From: UBA6163 sp031411655
Lineage (GTDB): Bacteria > Planctomycetota > Planctomycetia > Pirellulales > Pirellulaceae
NCBI GenBank assembly: GCA_031411655.1
Contig: JANOBM010000301.1
Coordinates: forward strand, 93,927-157,926
Direction of reading: 5' to 3'
Length of the DNA: 64,000 nucleotides
Part shown: positions 1-9,629 of the stretch, in pieces
How positions within the stretch are numbered: position 1 is the first letter of the stretch
Layout of the letters: the number at the start of each line of letters is the position of its first letter
Made by a program: the position numbers and the translations under genes
The notes under the pieces: generated by a model
The model's database searches: none
What the model was told of the DNA's origin: nothing
The model's input: only the letters and a program-made list of their open reading frames with translations

Positions 1-1306
1 GATCAGCCCAGAGTGCTTGGTCATCGACAAGCTGCTTACCGAAGATCAGTGCGAGGTCACCGAGCCCTTTTCGGACGATGTGGTTGATTTCGATCGCGTG
101 TCGGTTTGGAAAGAATACTTACTCGCCGTCGCGTTTGACACGTTCCAGCAATCGCGCGCCGGCACGCACTCGGAACTGGATCGTGAATTCACCGATTTTT
201 GCCACCGTGAGAGAAGATGGCTCGAAGACTTCTCCATGTTCGTGACTCTCAAGAAGAAATTTCACGAGGCGCGTTATGTCGACTGGCCGGCGGAGTATTT
301 GCAGCGAGACCCAGTCGTCTTAAACGACGAGGCACAGCAACATTCGAGTCAAATCGAACGGATCAAGTTTTACCAGTTTTTGGCATTTCGCCAACTCGGT
401 CACGTGAGAGCTCACGCAGCAAACCGGGGTGTGAAATTATTTGGCGATCTACCCATTTTCGTCTCCGCCGATTCGTCCGACGTTTGGGCCAACCCCAAGT
501 TGTTTTTGCTTGATGACAAGTATCAACCCTTGTTTGTCGCAGGTGTACCGCCAGACTACTTCAGTGCGACGGGGCAGCTGTGGGGGAATCCGGTTTACGA
601 CTGGGATGTATTGCGTCAAAGTGGTTATGCATGGTGGATCGATCGTTTGCGTTCGCTTCTGGGACAGCATGACCTAGTTCGGCTTGACCACTTTCGGGGA
701 TTTTCTGCTGCATGGCACGTTCCTGCTGGTTCGCCCACTGCTGAAACGGGTGCTTGGGTCGATGGGCCCGGTTCCGACTTCTTTATAAAAGTGCAAGCTG
801 CATTGGGAGGTTTGCCATTTGTGGCCGAAGATTTGGGAACGATTACCGATGATGTTCGTGCGCTGTTAGCAGAGTTTGCCTTCCCGAAAATGGGCGTGTT
901 GCAGTTTGCTTTTGACGGTGATTCGACGAACGCGTTTTTGCCACACCACATGACGGAAAACATGGTGGTTTATACTGGTACCCATGACAACGACACGTCA
1001 CTGGGTTGGTACAGAACCTTAGCCGATTCGCACAAAGACTCCTTTTGGAAATACCTCGATATGCCGGTGGCGGGGTCCGAGTTGGACGTGGCGCGGTTGA
1101 TGATGGAGCTTGCTTGGGCTTCGATTGCAGCGCTTGCAATCGTCCCGATGCAAGATGTTTTGGGACTTGGCGGTGAAGCGAGGATGAACCTTCCAGGAAT
1201 CGCCGATGGGAATTGGGCATGGCGTTGCACGGACGACGCCATGTTTTCGGCCGATTGGGCGGGTTTGCGTCAACTTACGGAGCAGCACCGGCGGACCGCG
1301 AAATAG
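1..1306 (+). CDS. malQ: 4-alpha-glucanotransferase (amylomaltase), 5' end missing
   Basis: GH77 amylomaltase, which transfers alpha-1,4-glucan segments between maltodextrins or glycogen-derived chains in the cytoplasm. The frame is open from base 2 with no start codon in view, so the true start lies to the left; about 434 residues are visible of a usual 500-700. Family motifs seen include GDLPIFVSADSSDVWA, GVPPDYFSATGQLWGNP, VRLDHFRGF (the region holding the catalytic nucleophile Asp), VAEDLGTIT and YTGTHDNDT, in the expected order. The C-terminal part ends normally (GLGGEARMNLPG, then NWAWR). No other glycogen gene is in view. The first TTG at 17 is inside the gene and is not a real start. 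Identification is secure. Confidence 0.95.
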   Translation, partial: ISPECLVIDKLLTEDQCEVTEPFSDDVVDFDRVSVWKEYLLAVAFDTFQQSRAGTHSELDREFTDFCHRERRWLEDFSMFVTLKKKFHEARYVDWPAEYLQRDPVVLNDEAQQHSSQIERIKFYQFLAFRQLGHVRAHAANRGVKLFGDLPIFVSADSSDVWANPKLFLLDDKYQPLFVAGVPPDYFSATGQLWGNPVYDWDVLRQSGYAWWIDRLRSLLGQHDLVRLDHFRGFSAAWHVPAGSPTAETGAWVDGPGSDFFIKVQAALGGLPFVAEDLGTITDDVRALLAEFAFPKMGVLQFAFDGDSTNAFLPHHMTENMVVYTGTHDNDTSLGWYRTLADSHKDSFWKYLDMPVAGSELDVARLMMELAWASIAALAIVPMQDVLGLGGEARMNLPGIADGNWAWRCTDDAMFSADWAGLRQLTEQHRRTAK

Positions 1307-1322
1307 CGAAATAGTGAAATAG
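1299..1322. repeat. Three tandem 8-bp units across the malQ stop codon
   Basis: CGAAATAG, CGAAATAG and TGAAATAG follow each other directly. The TAG of the first unit is the malQ stop codon. This looks like slipped-strand duplication. It adds further in-line stops and should not change the protein. Confidence 0.7.
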
Positions 1323-1550
1323 TAAGAGGCGATTAACGCACGTTTGTCGCTCATGCAGCGAGATTCCATTAAACTTCGCTCGGACGTTTGTTTTCCTCAT
1401 TATTCGACCTAGTGACCGATTATCCTTGGTTGGTTTCGAGGTGCATTTGCGGCACGGGCATTCACCTTCGATGTTGAACCAGTCGATCATTTGCGACCAT
1501 CGACGAAAAGTGGTCCGTGGCAAAAGTTTTGAGGACTGTAGTCTGTCGAT

Positions 1551-2702
1551 ATGAGGCAAACGATCGAATCTACCCGTCTGTCTCCCATTCACACAGGGAC
1601 TGCAAAGCCGCTCGAAGCGAGTACAAGTCCCATTGTTGTTGAAGTGGTGAGCGCGTCGGAACTGATGGGTCCGATGGCAGATCGTTGGGAAGCTATGCGG
1701 GCGAGCAGCGCCGCGCTTGCGTCGCCATTTTTTTCGTCGCGGTTCGCAAACGTCGTTGGCAATCTACGTCCTGAAGCAAAGATTGCGGTCGTGTTCCGTG
1801 ACGAAACAATCGTTGGTTTTTTACCATTTGAGTTTGCCAGTCGATCTGTCTTGGATCCCATTGGAAAAGCGTTCAATGACGCGCACGGGATTCTTTGCGA
1901 CCCAAATGCACCGCTGAACTATTGTCACGTGCTCGATTCGCTTGGCGCAAAGATGTATCGATTTCACGCATTGGCAGGACCTGTCACGCCGGAGTCGCAT
2001 TTCATTTTCGGTACGTCGCCAAGTTTCTTGGCGAACTTAGAATCTCATCCTGAGGGGTATGTTCAGTTTCTACTTTCCCGTCGAGCTACCATTCAAAAGC
2101 AAGAGCGTAAGACGAGGAAAATGATTCGCGACTTAGGGCCAGTGCGATTGGAACTTGATTGTCGCGACCCAAGCGTTCTTTCACGGCTCATCGCACTCAA
2201 ACGCGATCAGTACCAACGAACGTTCATCTTTGATATTCTCGGCGTCCCTTGGGCACAGGAGATGTTACGGGAGTTATGGTTCGATCCAAAGCAATCCTGC
2301 CGTGGCCTTCTGTCCGTACTCTACGCAGGTGACACTTTAGTTGCCGCACACTACGGAATGCTGGAGGGCGGAATACTCCACTATTGGTTTCCCGCCTATG
2401 AATCGAGATTCCACCAATACTCACCGGGCACGGCAATGTTTCTTGAGATCGCTTTGCAGGCGCCGTCGATTGGTATCAGGAAAATTGATTTGGGTTATGG
2501 TGAACAACCTTATAAGCATAAGTTTGTCGATACTCTTACTCAGATGCCTTACGGCGCGGTTTCGAATTGCCGATTGAGCATGCTTCGCGAACGAATGAGG
2601 CTGATGCTCTCTTCGAGTGCCAAACGGATTCCAGGCAAACCGCTGCTGAAGCGAATCGTTCGCCGGGCATGGCCTAATTTTGGTGCACAACCGTTCCGAT
2701 AG
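1551..2702 (+). CDS. GNAT-fold acetyltransferase of the CelD/BcsL-FemAB type
   Basis: A 383-residue soluble protein. It looks like the CelD/BcsL-like branch of the GNAT superfamily, which carries a duplicated or FemAB-like fold. Visible landmarks are an N-terminal half with RFANVVGNLRPEAKIAVVF and DETIVGFLPFEF, a linker rich in Lys/Arg (IQKQERKTRKM), and a C-terminal acyltransferase half with LIALKRDQYQRT, TLVAAHYGMLEGGILHYWF and IRKIDLGYGEQPYKHKF. Family members are found in exopolysaccharide and envelope clusters and transfer acyl or aminoacyl groups; the substrate here is unknown. The gene sits 13 nt upstream of a methyltransferase gene and is probably co-transcribed with it. The 244 bp before it hold no gene. 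Confidence 0.8.
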   Translation: MRQTIESTRLSPIHTGTAKPLEASTSPIVVEVVSASELMGPMADRWEAMRASSAALASPFFSSRFANVVGNLRPEAKIAVVFRDETIVGFLPFEFASRSVLDPIGKAFNDAHGILCDPNAPLNYCHVLDSLGAKMYRFHALAGPVTPESHFIFGTSPSFLANLESHPEGYVQFLLSRRATIQKQERKTRKMIRDLGPVRLELDCRDPSVLSRLIALKRDQYQRTFIFDILGVPWAQEMLRELWFDPKQSCRGLLSVLYAGDTLVAAHYGMLEGGILHYWFPAYESRFHQYSPGTAMFLEIALQAPSIGIRKIDLGYGEQPYKHKFVDTLTQMPYGAVSNCRLSMLRERMRLMLSSSAKRIPGKPLLKRIVRRAWPNFGAQPFR

Positions 2703-2715
2703 GCAGGGTAGCATC

Positions 2716-3879
2716 ATGGATTCGGCGTTAAGCCAACTTACCGCTCTTGCCGGAGGAGCAGTGGTGCATGCTTGCCAATCTCACGCAGTATCGCTGTCTT
2801 ATGGCGACTTTGATTGCGCCGAAGCAATCCTCCAATCAGAACTAAAGTCAGTGGGTGGTACCGATCGCGAGGCTTTGGCAGCTTTTTACGGAGCTTGGCT
2901 CGGATGCTGGGCCATCGCGGAATTGGGTGCCCATTGGACGGGCCTCCATGAACCCTACGCCCCGAGACTGAAGGTGGGCGGTGTCACCTGTAGCCCGATC
3001 GATGCGATTGAACGTTACCTTTCGCAAGTCAAACAGAGTCCGGGCATTCGCGAGCTCGCTAAGCAAATGACGGATTGGAAGAAAGAAACAATCCAGCATT
3101 CGGTCGCAAGCTCTGTCAATCACCTTGCTTGGAATGAGCTTGCAAACGACATGCGATTTGCGGGTGCGATACCGTTGCCTCCCGATCAAGCGAGCGCGAT
3201 TGCGGCGCTTGATCCATGGATATCAGCTGATTGGGTCCCCGGATGCCGGTTGCTATGCCTTGGAGCAGGTGGAGGCAGGCAAGGTCCTCTCCATGCGATC
3301 GCGGGAGCAGTCGTGACAGTTGTCGATATCAGTGAGAAACAACTCGACCATGATCGGAGGATCGCGGCAGATCGGGGACTATTGCTTCAATGTCTGTGTG
3401 GAAATGCCGAGCGGTTGGATCACCTGAGAGATGAGAGCTTCGACGTGGTCGTTCAACCCGTTAGTACATGTTACCTGAAAGACGTGCATCGCATGTATGC
3501 TGAAATCGCTCGCGTCCTTCGTCCCGGGGGCCTTTATGTGGTTCAGCATAAGCACCCGTCTTCATTGCTGGCGACGGGTACCAGTAGAGATGACTACCGT
3601 ATAGCTACTCCGATGATCGATGGTCGTCCATTGCCTGCGTTGAGTGAAGATCTGGCTCAGCAGACGCCTCAACGTGAACGCGACATGATCGAGTATCCTC
3701 ATTCGATGGACACATTGATCGGCGGACTTTGCAACGCTGGTTTCATCATCGCTGGTTTCTCAGAGCCACCAAGGGCCGATGCTTTCGCCACGCATGAATC
3801 ACTTGAATTTCAGGCGTGCTTTCTACCGCCTTATTTTCGACTCAAGGCGATTCGCAAGGAATCTTTGACCGAAAACTGA
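2716..3879 (+). CDS. Class I SAM-dependent methyltransferase
   Basis: A protein of 387 residues if it starts at the ATG at 2716; a TTG at 2680 in frame would overlap the upstream gene and is less likely, and AGGCAGGG lies just before the ATG. The C-terminal half is a Rossmann methyltransferase: motif I LCLGAGGGRQG near residue 180, the acidic strand VTVVDIS near 200, FDVVVQP, and the post-motif VLRPGGLYVVQHKHP. The N-terminal 160 residues are mostly helical and have no domain I recognise. Pairing with the CelD-like acetyltransferase suggests modification of one glycan or lipid. The last 38 bp overlap, tail to tail, the end of the minus-strand gene at 3842. Confidence 0.8.
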   Translation: MDSALSQLTALAGGAVVHACQSHAVSLSYGDFDCAEAILQSELKSVGGTDREALAAFYGAWLGCWAIAELGAHWTGLHEPYAPRLKVGGVTCSPIDAIERYLSQVKQSPGIRELAKQMTDWKKETIQHSVASSVNHLAWNELANDMRFAGAIPLPPDQASAIAALDPWISADWVPGCRLLCLGAGGGRQGPLHAIAGAVVTVVDISEKQLDHDRRIAADRGLLLQCLCGNAERLDHLRDESFDVVVQPVSTCYLKDVHRMYAEIARVLRPGGLYVVQHKHPSSLLATGTSRDDYRIATPMIDGRPLPALSEDLAQQTPQRERDMIEYPHSMDTLIGGLCNAGFIIAGFSEPPRADAFATHESLEFQACFLPPYFRLKAIRKESLTEN

Positions 3880-5257
3880 GAAGGGACGAAATCCCTAGTC
3901 CTCCCACGATACCCATGAGCGGTTCTGCAACTAAACGGTATCGGTAAGCCGGTATTTCGATCGCAGCTGTGACGAAAGCAAAGTAACCAATCATTGCGCC
4001 AAGCCACCATCCGATCCACCAATCTTTCCGGCTGAGTACTAGCGTGATCCATGACAAGAACAATCCCAACGAAACTGCCATGTTGGCGAACAGATTCGGT
4101 GCGAACCGCAACCTTCGAAGGTATGTTTCAAGCCAGTTCGGATAACGCCACCAGTCCTGGCTTTTGGGAAGTTCCGCTTCACTTGTAAATGTAGGTGGTT
4201 CATCCGCTATGCAACGGAAAAAGTTAACCGTACGACGCACGAACCGCTCTAGCCACGTTCTTAGGTCAGAGCCAATCGCTTGTGCCGCTACGGACTTCAT
4301 CAGGTGGTCAGCCTTATCATCAGCCATCCCCGATTTGACAAGGGCGTTCGAAACGTCCCACGTGTTGGAAAGATTGGCTTCGGGATGAGCTATAAGGACA
4401 AGTTGTCGTAAGCGTTTGGCTTCCGGAGTGGTGGGTAATGGTAGCCCGGCACCGGCTTGATCTTGAAACGTCACTATCCAGATATTGCGTCCAACAAACT
4501 CAGTGACAAACGGCCGGCCAAACATGGTTGCATTGCGAATACACCACGGGGCGAGAAGGAGGCCGGTGACGATTGCCATGAGGGCAAGCAAACTGACTGT
4601 ACGCCTAGGGAAGTGGTGTTCGGCATCGTCATCCGCTTGGTCGGTTCGCTTCGTCAGTAAGATTGGAAAAAACAGAAAGAAGTGAGCGACCCAGAGCCAC
4701 TGCGCAACCGGACGGACGAGAATTGTCGTCCCGAGGACCAAGCCACCGGCAACTGCCCAGCGCCAATTGCTAGGCTTTTTCCAAAGGCCTACCACGCAGG
4801 CAACATGCGCCATCAGTAGAAAAACAAAGAGTGATTCGCCGAGGACGGCGCGGGCAAAATAGTAACGGGAGATCCCGGTGGCAGTAATGATCGCAACGGC
4901 ATTGGAAGCCACACGACCACGGTCGTCGCCTACCAAGTGATACGCGATAAAAGCACACAGTGGCACTAGCGACACACACATCGCGGCCTGGATCGCAATC
5001 AACAGCAACAAAGCCTTTGGCCCGGCAATGAATTGACATAAACCGATCAACCACGGGTAACCAGGAGTTCGATAGGCGATATCGTGCTGTTCCAGCCACA
5101 GATCACCACCGGCCACCGATTGACCATATTGCCAATAGGACTCCGCGTCGAGGACTACCGCTGCTGGGCCATCAAGTACGACTGCCATCGCGACCATCGA
5201 TGAAAAAATTGTTGCGGCTAAGACCGTAACAGTGATCGGTTTTATAAAGTCGTTCAC
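3842..5257 (-). CDS. GT-C type membrane glycosyltransferase (family 39/ArnT-like)
   Basis: A 471-residue polytopic membrane protein with about ten hydrophobic segments. The first periplasmic loop carries the acidic motif of GT-C enzymes (VLDAESYWQYG) followed by YRTPGYPWLIGL, the Arg-Thr-Pro-Gly-Tyr-Pro signature common in ArnT/PMT-like transferases. Such enzymes move a sugar from a polyprenyl phosphate carrier to a lipid or protein on the outer face of the membrane; neither donor nor acceptor can be read here. Its ATG overlaps the TGA of the upstream kinase gene by 4 bp (ATGA), so translation is probably coupled. Low sequence identity to named members is likely, so the call is to superfamily level. 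Confidence 0.75.
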   Translation of the reverse strand: MNDFIKPITVTVLAATIFSSMVAMAVVLDGPAAVVLDAESYWQYGQSVAGGDLWLEQHDIAYRTPGYPWLIGLCQFIAGPKALLLLIAIQAAMCVSLVPLCAFIAYHLVGDDRGRVASNAVAIITATGISRYYFARAVLGESLFVFLLMAHVACVVGLWKKPSNWRWAVAGGLVLGTTILVRPVAQWLWVAHFFLFFPILLTKRTDQADDDAEHHFPRRTVSLLALMAIVTGLLLAPWCIRNATMFGRPFVTEFVGRNIWIVTFQDQAGAGLPLPTTPEAKRLRQLVLIAHPEANLSNTWDVSNALVKSGMADDKADHLMKSVAAQAIGSDLRTWLERFVRRTVNFFRCIADEPPTFTSEAELPKSQDWWRYPNWLETYLRRLRFAPNLFANMAVSLGLFLSWITLVLSRKDWWIGWWLGAMIGYFAFVTAAIEIPAYRYRLVAEPLMGIVGGLGISSLLSFRSKIPCESP

Positions 5258-8200
5258 AATGATGGGTTGTCACCAAAACCGGGAATCAGCATAGCCGCCA
5301 TTCGATCTCCTCTGACCACTTGTTGTGCGTTCCATCGGCACTCGCTTTCACTGCGATCCGCTCCAGTAATCGTCGCCAAGTGATGCATCGCTGCGGTTTC
5401 GAATAGGTGCATATTGCAGCGCTTGAGCAGAGTGACCGCGAATCTTAGTTTTTCCATTGACGGACGGAGGTCACCGGCGACATGATCGCAAGCGGCGTCG
5501 ACCGCCATTGCAATGGCTGTTGCCCATGGTGCCTTTTCTTGACGAAGCAAAGCTATCTCCCGCCTTGCCCGTGCCAGGAGTTCGACTCGATGATTGCTCG
5601 TCTCGGCGACCGCAATCAAGGTACGTATCGCAACTTGCCGGTGATCGATGCGCACCTGCTGAACTTGCGATAGGAATTCTCGTTTGTAATTTTTCCATTG
5701 ACCTTCGATGGTTGTCATCGCCTCGGAGGCACAATTCTGGTAGAGCAGCGTATAGGTTTTCGCCAAGACATAATTGTGGTGTTGAATGAAAAATCCGCCG
5801 TCAGAGAGACGGCCGTGATCCTCAGACAATCGCCTGATCGACTCCTGCGGGCAATCTCTGGCTAGTTCCAAGTGAGCCATGACTTGGGTTCCATAATTGA
5901 GCATCGCATACAAGTCGTCTGATTCTTGAGCCGCACGCATGAGCTCAGGTTGTCGACGACGAAGCTCGATCAGGTTGCCTTGATACTGAAGCGACCAAAG
6001 TGCGAATGTCCTTGCAGTGGTCAACTCCCACGTTGCGCCGCGGCAACTCTCATCACCCAGATAGCGAATGGCGGTGTCGCAATTGCTGAGTGATACCGAA
6101 TATTGTCCACGCAGTAGGGCGGAGATTCCTCGCGACATGGAGAGCATGGCACGTGAATAGGGTTCGCGGCGGACAGTAGCGATCTCGCGGCATGCTGCGA
6201 GTACGCGACAAGTTGCAGACCTGCTTCTACTGCCGCCGATTGCGACCTGTCCGATATAGGCTGCAAGGTCCCTCGGAATGGTTGATGTTGACCCAGCTCG
6301 AAGAGAGCGGCAGAGCGTTTCGGCGATATAAAATGACCCGCGAAGCGGATCGACGAGGCTAAACCCTGCGGCTGCCGACCAACAGGCCTCAATCTTCGCT
6401 TCGTCGGTTTTGTTCGGCTTGCGATGGACTGTAGTTTCGGCGAGTTTTAACCCCCGAAGTCGCAAGTAGCCCGCTCGAACAAGTAGCCCCAGCACTGCCG
6501 TAACTCGACTCTTGGGAAACGGCAATCGATAATGTTCGAGCACGTTCCGCAGGGTCGCGGTGCCTTCCACGACGTGGCCACTCGTTAAAAAACGATGCGC
6601 AGCGAGTTGCTGGAGTCGTGGTCGGTCGGACGGTTCGGCGGATGCTGCGGCTTGCATGTATTGCTTTGCTGCCTCAGCGGAACGCGACGCATTTGCGAGT
6701 GAATTGGCTAGCCCCAGTCGCAGTGTGTGCTCATGTCTGCCGGTGGGGTTCAACAAATCGATAGCGAACTGGTAGTACTCCGCAGCACGGCGAAAAGCCA
6801 GAGTCGAGTCAGCGATCGCGGCCGCTAGTTCATAACACTGGCCAGCGCGAATTCTTTCTCCACCTCGGCGATAAAGATCCGCTAGAAATTCGACATCACG
6901 ATTCCCTTGATTGCGATTATCGGGATCACGGTCGACTTGGTGTGCTAGAACCAAGCAATGAGCGGCCAACCGCGTTTCGCTCAAACCATTGCGCACTGTT
7001 TCTCGGATCTTGTCATGGAAGGGTTCGACTCTTCGAAGATCACCGAGGCGACGAATGAAACGTTTGATTCGTAGGGATCGAATGATGCCAAGGGTACCGT
7101 GCTGGATACCGACAGCACTTTCAAGATCAACTTCGTCGACTGGCCGCCCCGCAGCGGCGAGCAGCTCAAGTGCAACTTTCTCATCGGGGTTGAGCGATTG
7201 AACGCGATCCTCAATGACGCTGGTCAGCGTCCAGATTGCAGGATTGCCAATAGGCTTGTTTTCCGTACGTTCTTGCTGAACCAGGTGCTCTACCAACATT
7301 CGGATAAACAGCGGATCTCCGTTTGCCTCATCCGCAATCCGGGTTGCATTCTCAAGAGGTTCGACGTCATGGCGAATGAGCAACGATGAGGCTAGACGTA
7401 TGGATTCATCGCGAGACAATCGATCGATGGAAAGTTCGATCTGGTTGCAAAGTTGCCTTGCATCATCGGGCTTCAAACGACTTTTGCGTACAAGTTTCAA
7501 GCATCCGTTAGATTCTGCGTCTTCACTTCGATGGGTGGTCAAGAACAATGCAGCCGGCATTTCATCCGTTCGAAGCAATTCCCGAAAAATGAGCGCCGTA
7601 TCGTCATCTCCTAGCTGCAGATCGTCAACAAAAATAACCAGCGCTGTAAAGTGCGATAAGCGACAGAGCATTTCCCGCAATGCCTCAATCCCTTTTTGCC
7701 TTCGTTCTCGCGGATCACCATGTCGGGAGGTCGATCGAAGTCGATGCTTCTCCATGCCCACTACATCACTGAGCACGGGGAAAACTTGGCATAGTAGCTC
7801 AACGTTCAACGGCAAGACACGTTCGATTTCGTTCTTCGGTAAACGATGGAGGTAGGTGGCAAGTGCATCGACCACGCTATCGAAGCCTCGATATGCGACT
7901 GCTTCGTTTTCGTAGCATCTACCCCGGAGAACTACGACGGGCTCTTGCTTGTGCAAATGCGATAAAAAGTGATCGATCAGGGCGGTTTTGCCGATTCCAC
8001 TGCAGCCCGACACGAGGATGACGCGGGTTTCGCCTTGTCGAACATCGCCCCAGGCCGAACGCAGCACATCCAGTTCTTTCTCTCTACCAATCCAGATGGA
8101 CGAAGCGATCGCGGTATGATCTCGCGCCTGTAGTCGATCGAGGATGTCCTCGCCCGATGGTCGGTCAAGCGGATCCGGAGATAAAAGCAGGCAGCAAAGT

Positions 8201-9027
8201 TCGCTTAAATCCGCTGGAACGCCGCTCACAAGATCACGAGGAGTGGGGCCGGATCGATTTCTCTTTTCAGCGATCAAATCCTTCAATTGGTGACTCTGAA
8301 AGGCTCGTTCGCCCGTCAATGCTTCAAATAGCATCACACCAACGGCGTACCAGTCACAAGCTGGTCCGATCGCCCTACCCTGAGCTTGTTCCGGTGCCAT
8401 GAAGTAGGGTGTTCCCGCCAGTTCACGATGGCTTTGGCGAAACTCAGACAGATCTGTCTCGACCGTTAAACCCATGTCTAAAATGACCACTCGCCCTTCG
8501 CTAGTCACCAAGACATTGGATGGTTTGATGTCGCGGTGGATGAGGCCAGCTTGGTGTAAAGCGACGAGTCCCTCTGCGAGTTGGCGGAGTGAGTGGCGCA
8601 ACCGGTCCTCGCTGAATGGTAAGCTTGGAGCTGCAGCGACACTTTCGAAGCTTGACCGGACATATTCGTCAAACGTTTGTCCCTTCAGCACTTCCATTGT
8701 GAAGAACGGAGTGCGTCCGGTGGTATCCAATTCGCCGAGGCGAACAAGGTTATGATGCGCAAGGTCTGCGACAATGCGGAACTCGGACTTCAATCGAGCA
8801 ATCGAAGACGAGTTGCCATGCTGAAGAGTTTTCAGCGCAACTGGCGGTCCACCGTGGATGGGCTCGGCGAGGTAAACAATCCCCATCCCGCCGCGACCGA
8901 GCTGCCTGATGAGCCGATAATTTCCAATCGTTGAAGTCGCTTGCTCGCCCGTCGATACATCGGTCGCATAGAGATCAACCGGCAAAACCGTATGGTTAGG
9001 ATCGTTTGGGGAACCCTGGGGATTCAT
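5254..9027 (-). CDS. Ser/Thr protein kinase fused to an AAA-type ATPase and a TPR-like tail
   Basis: A 1257-residue cytoplasmic signalling giant with the plan of PknK/MalT-like proteins. Kinase domain, residues about 37-300: glycine loop LGRGGMG (43-49), VALK lysine 66, HRDIKPSN with Asp166, DMG at 184-186 in place of DFG, APE near 211, and DWYAVG. A STAND/AAA ATPase follows: Walker A GCSGIGKT at 341-348, and a Walker B-like segment VIFVDDLQ. The rest is helical, TPR-like sequence to the C terminus, probably a ligand or partner platform. There is no transmembrane segment. It is the first gene of a two-gene unit with the GT-C transferase, overlapping by 4 bp. Catalytic residues appear intact, so an active kinase is expected. 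Confidence 0.9.
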   Translation of the reverse strand: MNPQGSPNDPNHTVLPVDLYATDVSTGEQATSTIGNYRLIRQLGRGGMGIVYLAEPIHGGPPVALKTLQHGNSSSIARLKSEFRIVADLAHHNLVRLGELDTTGRTPFFTMEVLKGQTFDEYVRSSFESVAAAPSLPFSEDRLRHSLRQLAEGLVALHQAGLIHRDIKPSNVLVTSEGRVVILDMGLTVETDLSEFRQSHRELAGTPYFMAPEQAQGRAIGPACDWYAVGVMLFEALTGERAFQSHQLKDLIAEKRNRSGPTPRDLVSGVPADLSELCCLLLSPDPLDRPSGEDILDRLQARDHTAIASSIWIGREKELDVLRSAWGDVRQGETRVILVSGCSGIGKTALIDHFLSHLHKQEPVVVLRGRCYENEAVAYRGFDSVVDALATYLHRLPKNEIERVLPLNVELLCQVFPVLSDVVGMEKHRLRSTSRHGDPRERRQKGIEALREMLCRLSHFTALVIFVDDLQLGDDDTALIFRELLRTDEMPAALFLTTHRSEDAESNGCLKLVRKSRLKPDDARQLCNQIELSIDRLSRDESIRLASSLLIRHDVEPLENATRIADEANGDPLFIRMLVEHLVQQERTENKPIGNPAIWTLTSVIEDRVQSLNPDEKVALELLAAAGRPVDEVDLESAVGIQHGTLGIIRSLRIKRFIRRLGDLRRVEPFHDKIRETVRNGLSETRLAAHCLVLAHQVDRDPDNRNQGNRDVEFLADLYRRGGERIRAGQCYELAAAIADSTLAFRRAAEYYQFAIDLLNPTGRHEHTLRLGLANSLANASRSAEAAKQYMQAAASAEPSDRPRLQQLAAHRFLTSGHVVEGTATLRNVLEHYRLPFPKSRVTAVLGLLVRAGYLRLRGLKLAETTVHRKPNKTDEAKIEACWSAAAGFSLVDPLRGSFYIAETLCRSLRAGSTSTIPRDLAAYIGQVAIGGSRSRSATCRVLAACREIATVRREPYSRAMLSMSRGISALLRGQYSVSLSNCDTAIRYLGDESCRGATWELTTARTFALWSLQYQGNLIELRRRQPELMRAAQESDDLYAMLNYGTQVMAHLELARDCPQESIRRLSEDHGRLSDGGFFIQHHNYVLAKTYTLLYQNCASEAMTTIEGQWKNYKREFLSQVQQVRIDHRQVAIRTLIAVAETSNHRVELLARARREIALLRQEKAPWATAIAMAVDAACDHVAGDLRPSMEKLRFAVTLLKRCNMHLFETAAMHHLATITGADRSESECRWNAQQVVRGDRMAAMLIPGFGDNPSL

Positions 9028-9043
9028 TGATTGTTGCCAACCA

Positions 9044-9307
9044 CTAGATGCCTATTTGTGACAAAGCGTCAGCAATCCGCCCCACCGTATTTTTGAGGAC
9101 GGGGTGAGAGTCCGGTAAATGATAAACCGCCTCTTGCAGTCGCTGGACCAGCGACTGCGAGCCACTCGCATGAGGCTGCGAAAGGGTAGTTTCGATTTCT
9201 TCGACTGCCTGCCGTAACTTGCTAACCATTTCTTCGTCGAGCTCACTTTGGGCAGACAGTTCAATGTGTAGTTGTTCGAGCAGCTCAACCACTTTCTGCT
9301 TTTGCAT
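9044..9307 (-). CDS. DUF4404 family protein
   Basis: An 87-residue, acidic, helical protein. It matches the DUF4404 pattern: an N-terminal helix (ELLEQLHIELSAQ), a middle region of short heptads (LRQAVEEIETTL), and the C-terminal block HPVLKNTVGRIADALSQIGI, which is the conserved end of the family. Function is unknown in the family. I prefer the ATG at 9307, preceded by AAGGGG, over the ATG at 9340, which would add eleven unlike residues. The gene lies 16 bp upstream of the kinase gene on the same strand and could be co-transcribed with it. Confidence 0.75.
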   Translation of the reverse strand: MQKQKVVELLEQLHIELSAQSELDEEMVSKLRQAVEEIETTLSQPHASGSQSLVQRLQEAVYHLPDSHPVLKNTVGRIADALSQIGI

Positions 9308-9617
9308 CGCTTCATTCCCCTTAGAACACGAACTAGTCATGCAACTCAGTGTACCTTGACGCCTCTCCTCATGGCAGAGCCGAGTTTACTTTCTAGCCAA
9401 CTGCCGTCGTGTTTTTGGACGTCAAAAGTGTCCCTTGTGAGTCATTAGCGACGCTTCAATGCCTATTAGGTAGATCAGGCACCAGGCAATCCTAGTGAAA
9501 GCTTGTCGCCAAAAAGTTGAGACGTTAGGTTGAGTGCACAGTTACTCGTGGGCGGCGAGATTCGCAAGGTACATGACCTTTGAATGGCATTTTTTGCACC
9601 TCACTCGTGAACGACCC

Positions 9618-9622
9618 AAGGA
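9618..9622 (+). promoter_or_regulatory. Shine-Dalgarno site supporting a GTG start at 9630
   Basis: AAGGA with a 7-nt spacer before GTG at 9630. It favours this start over the upstream GTG at 9534 or ATG at 9573, neither of which has a comparable site. Confidence 0.55.
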
Positions 9623-9629
9623 TAGTGCA

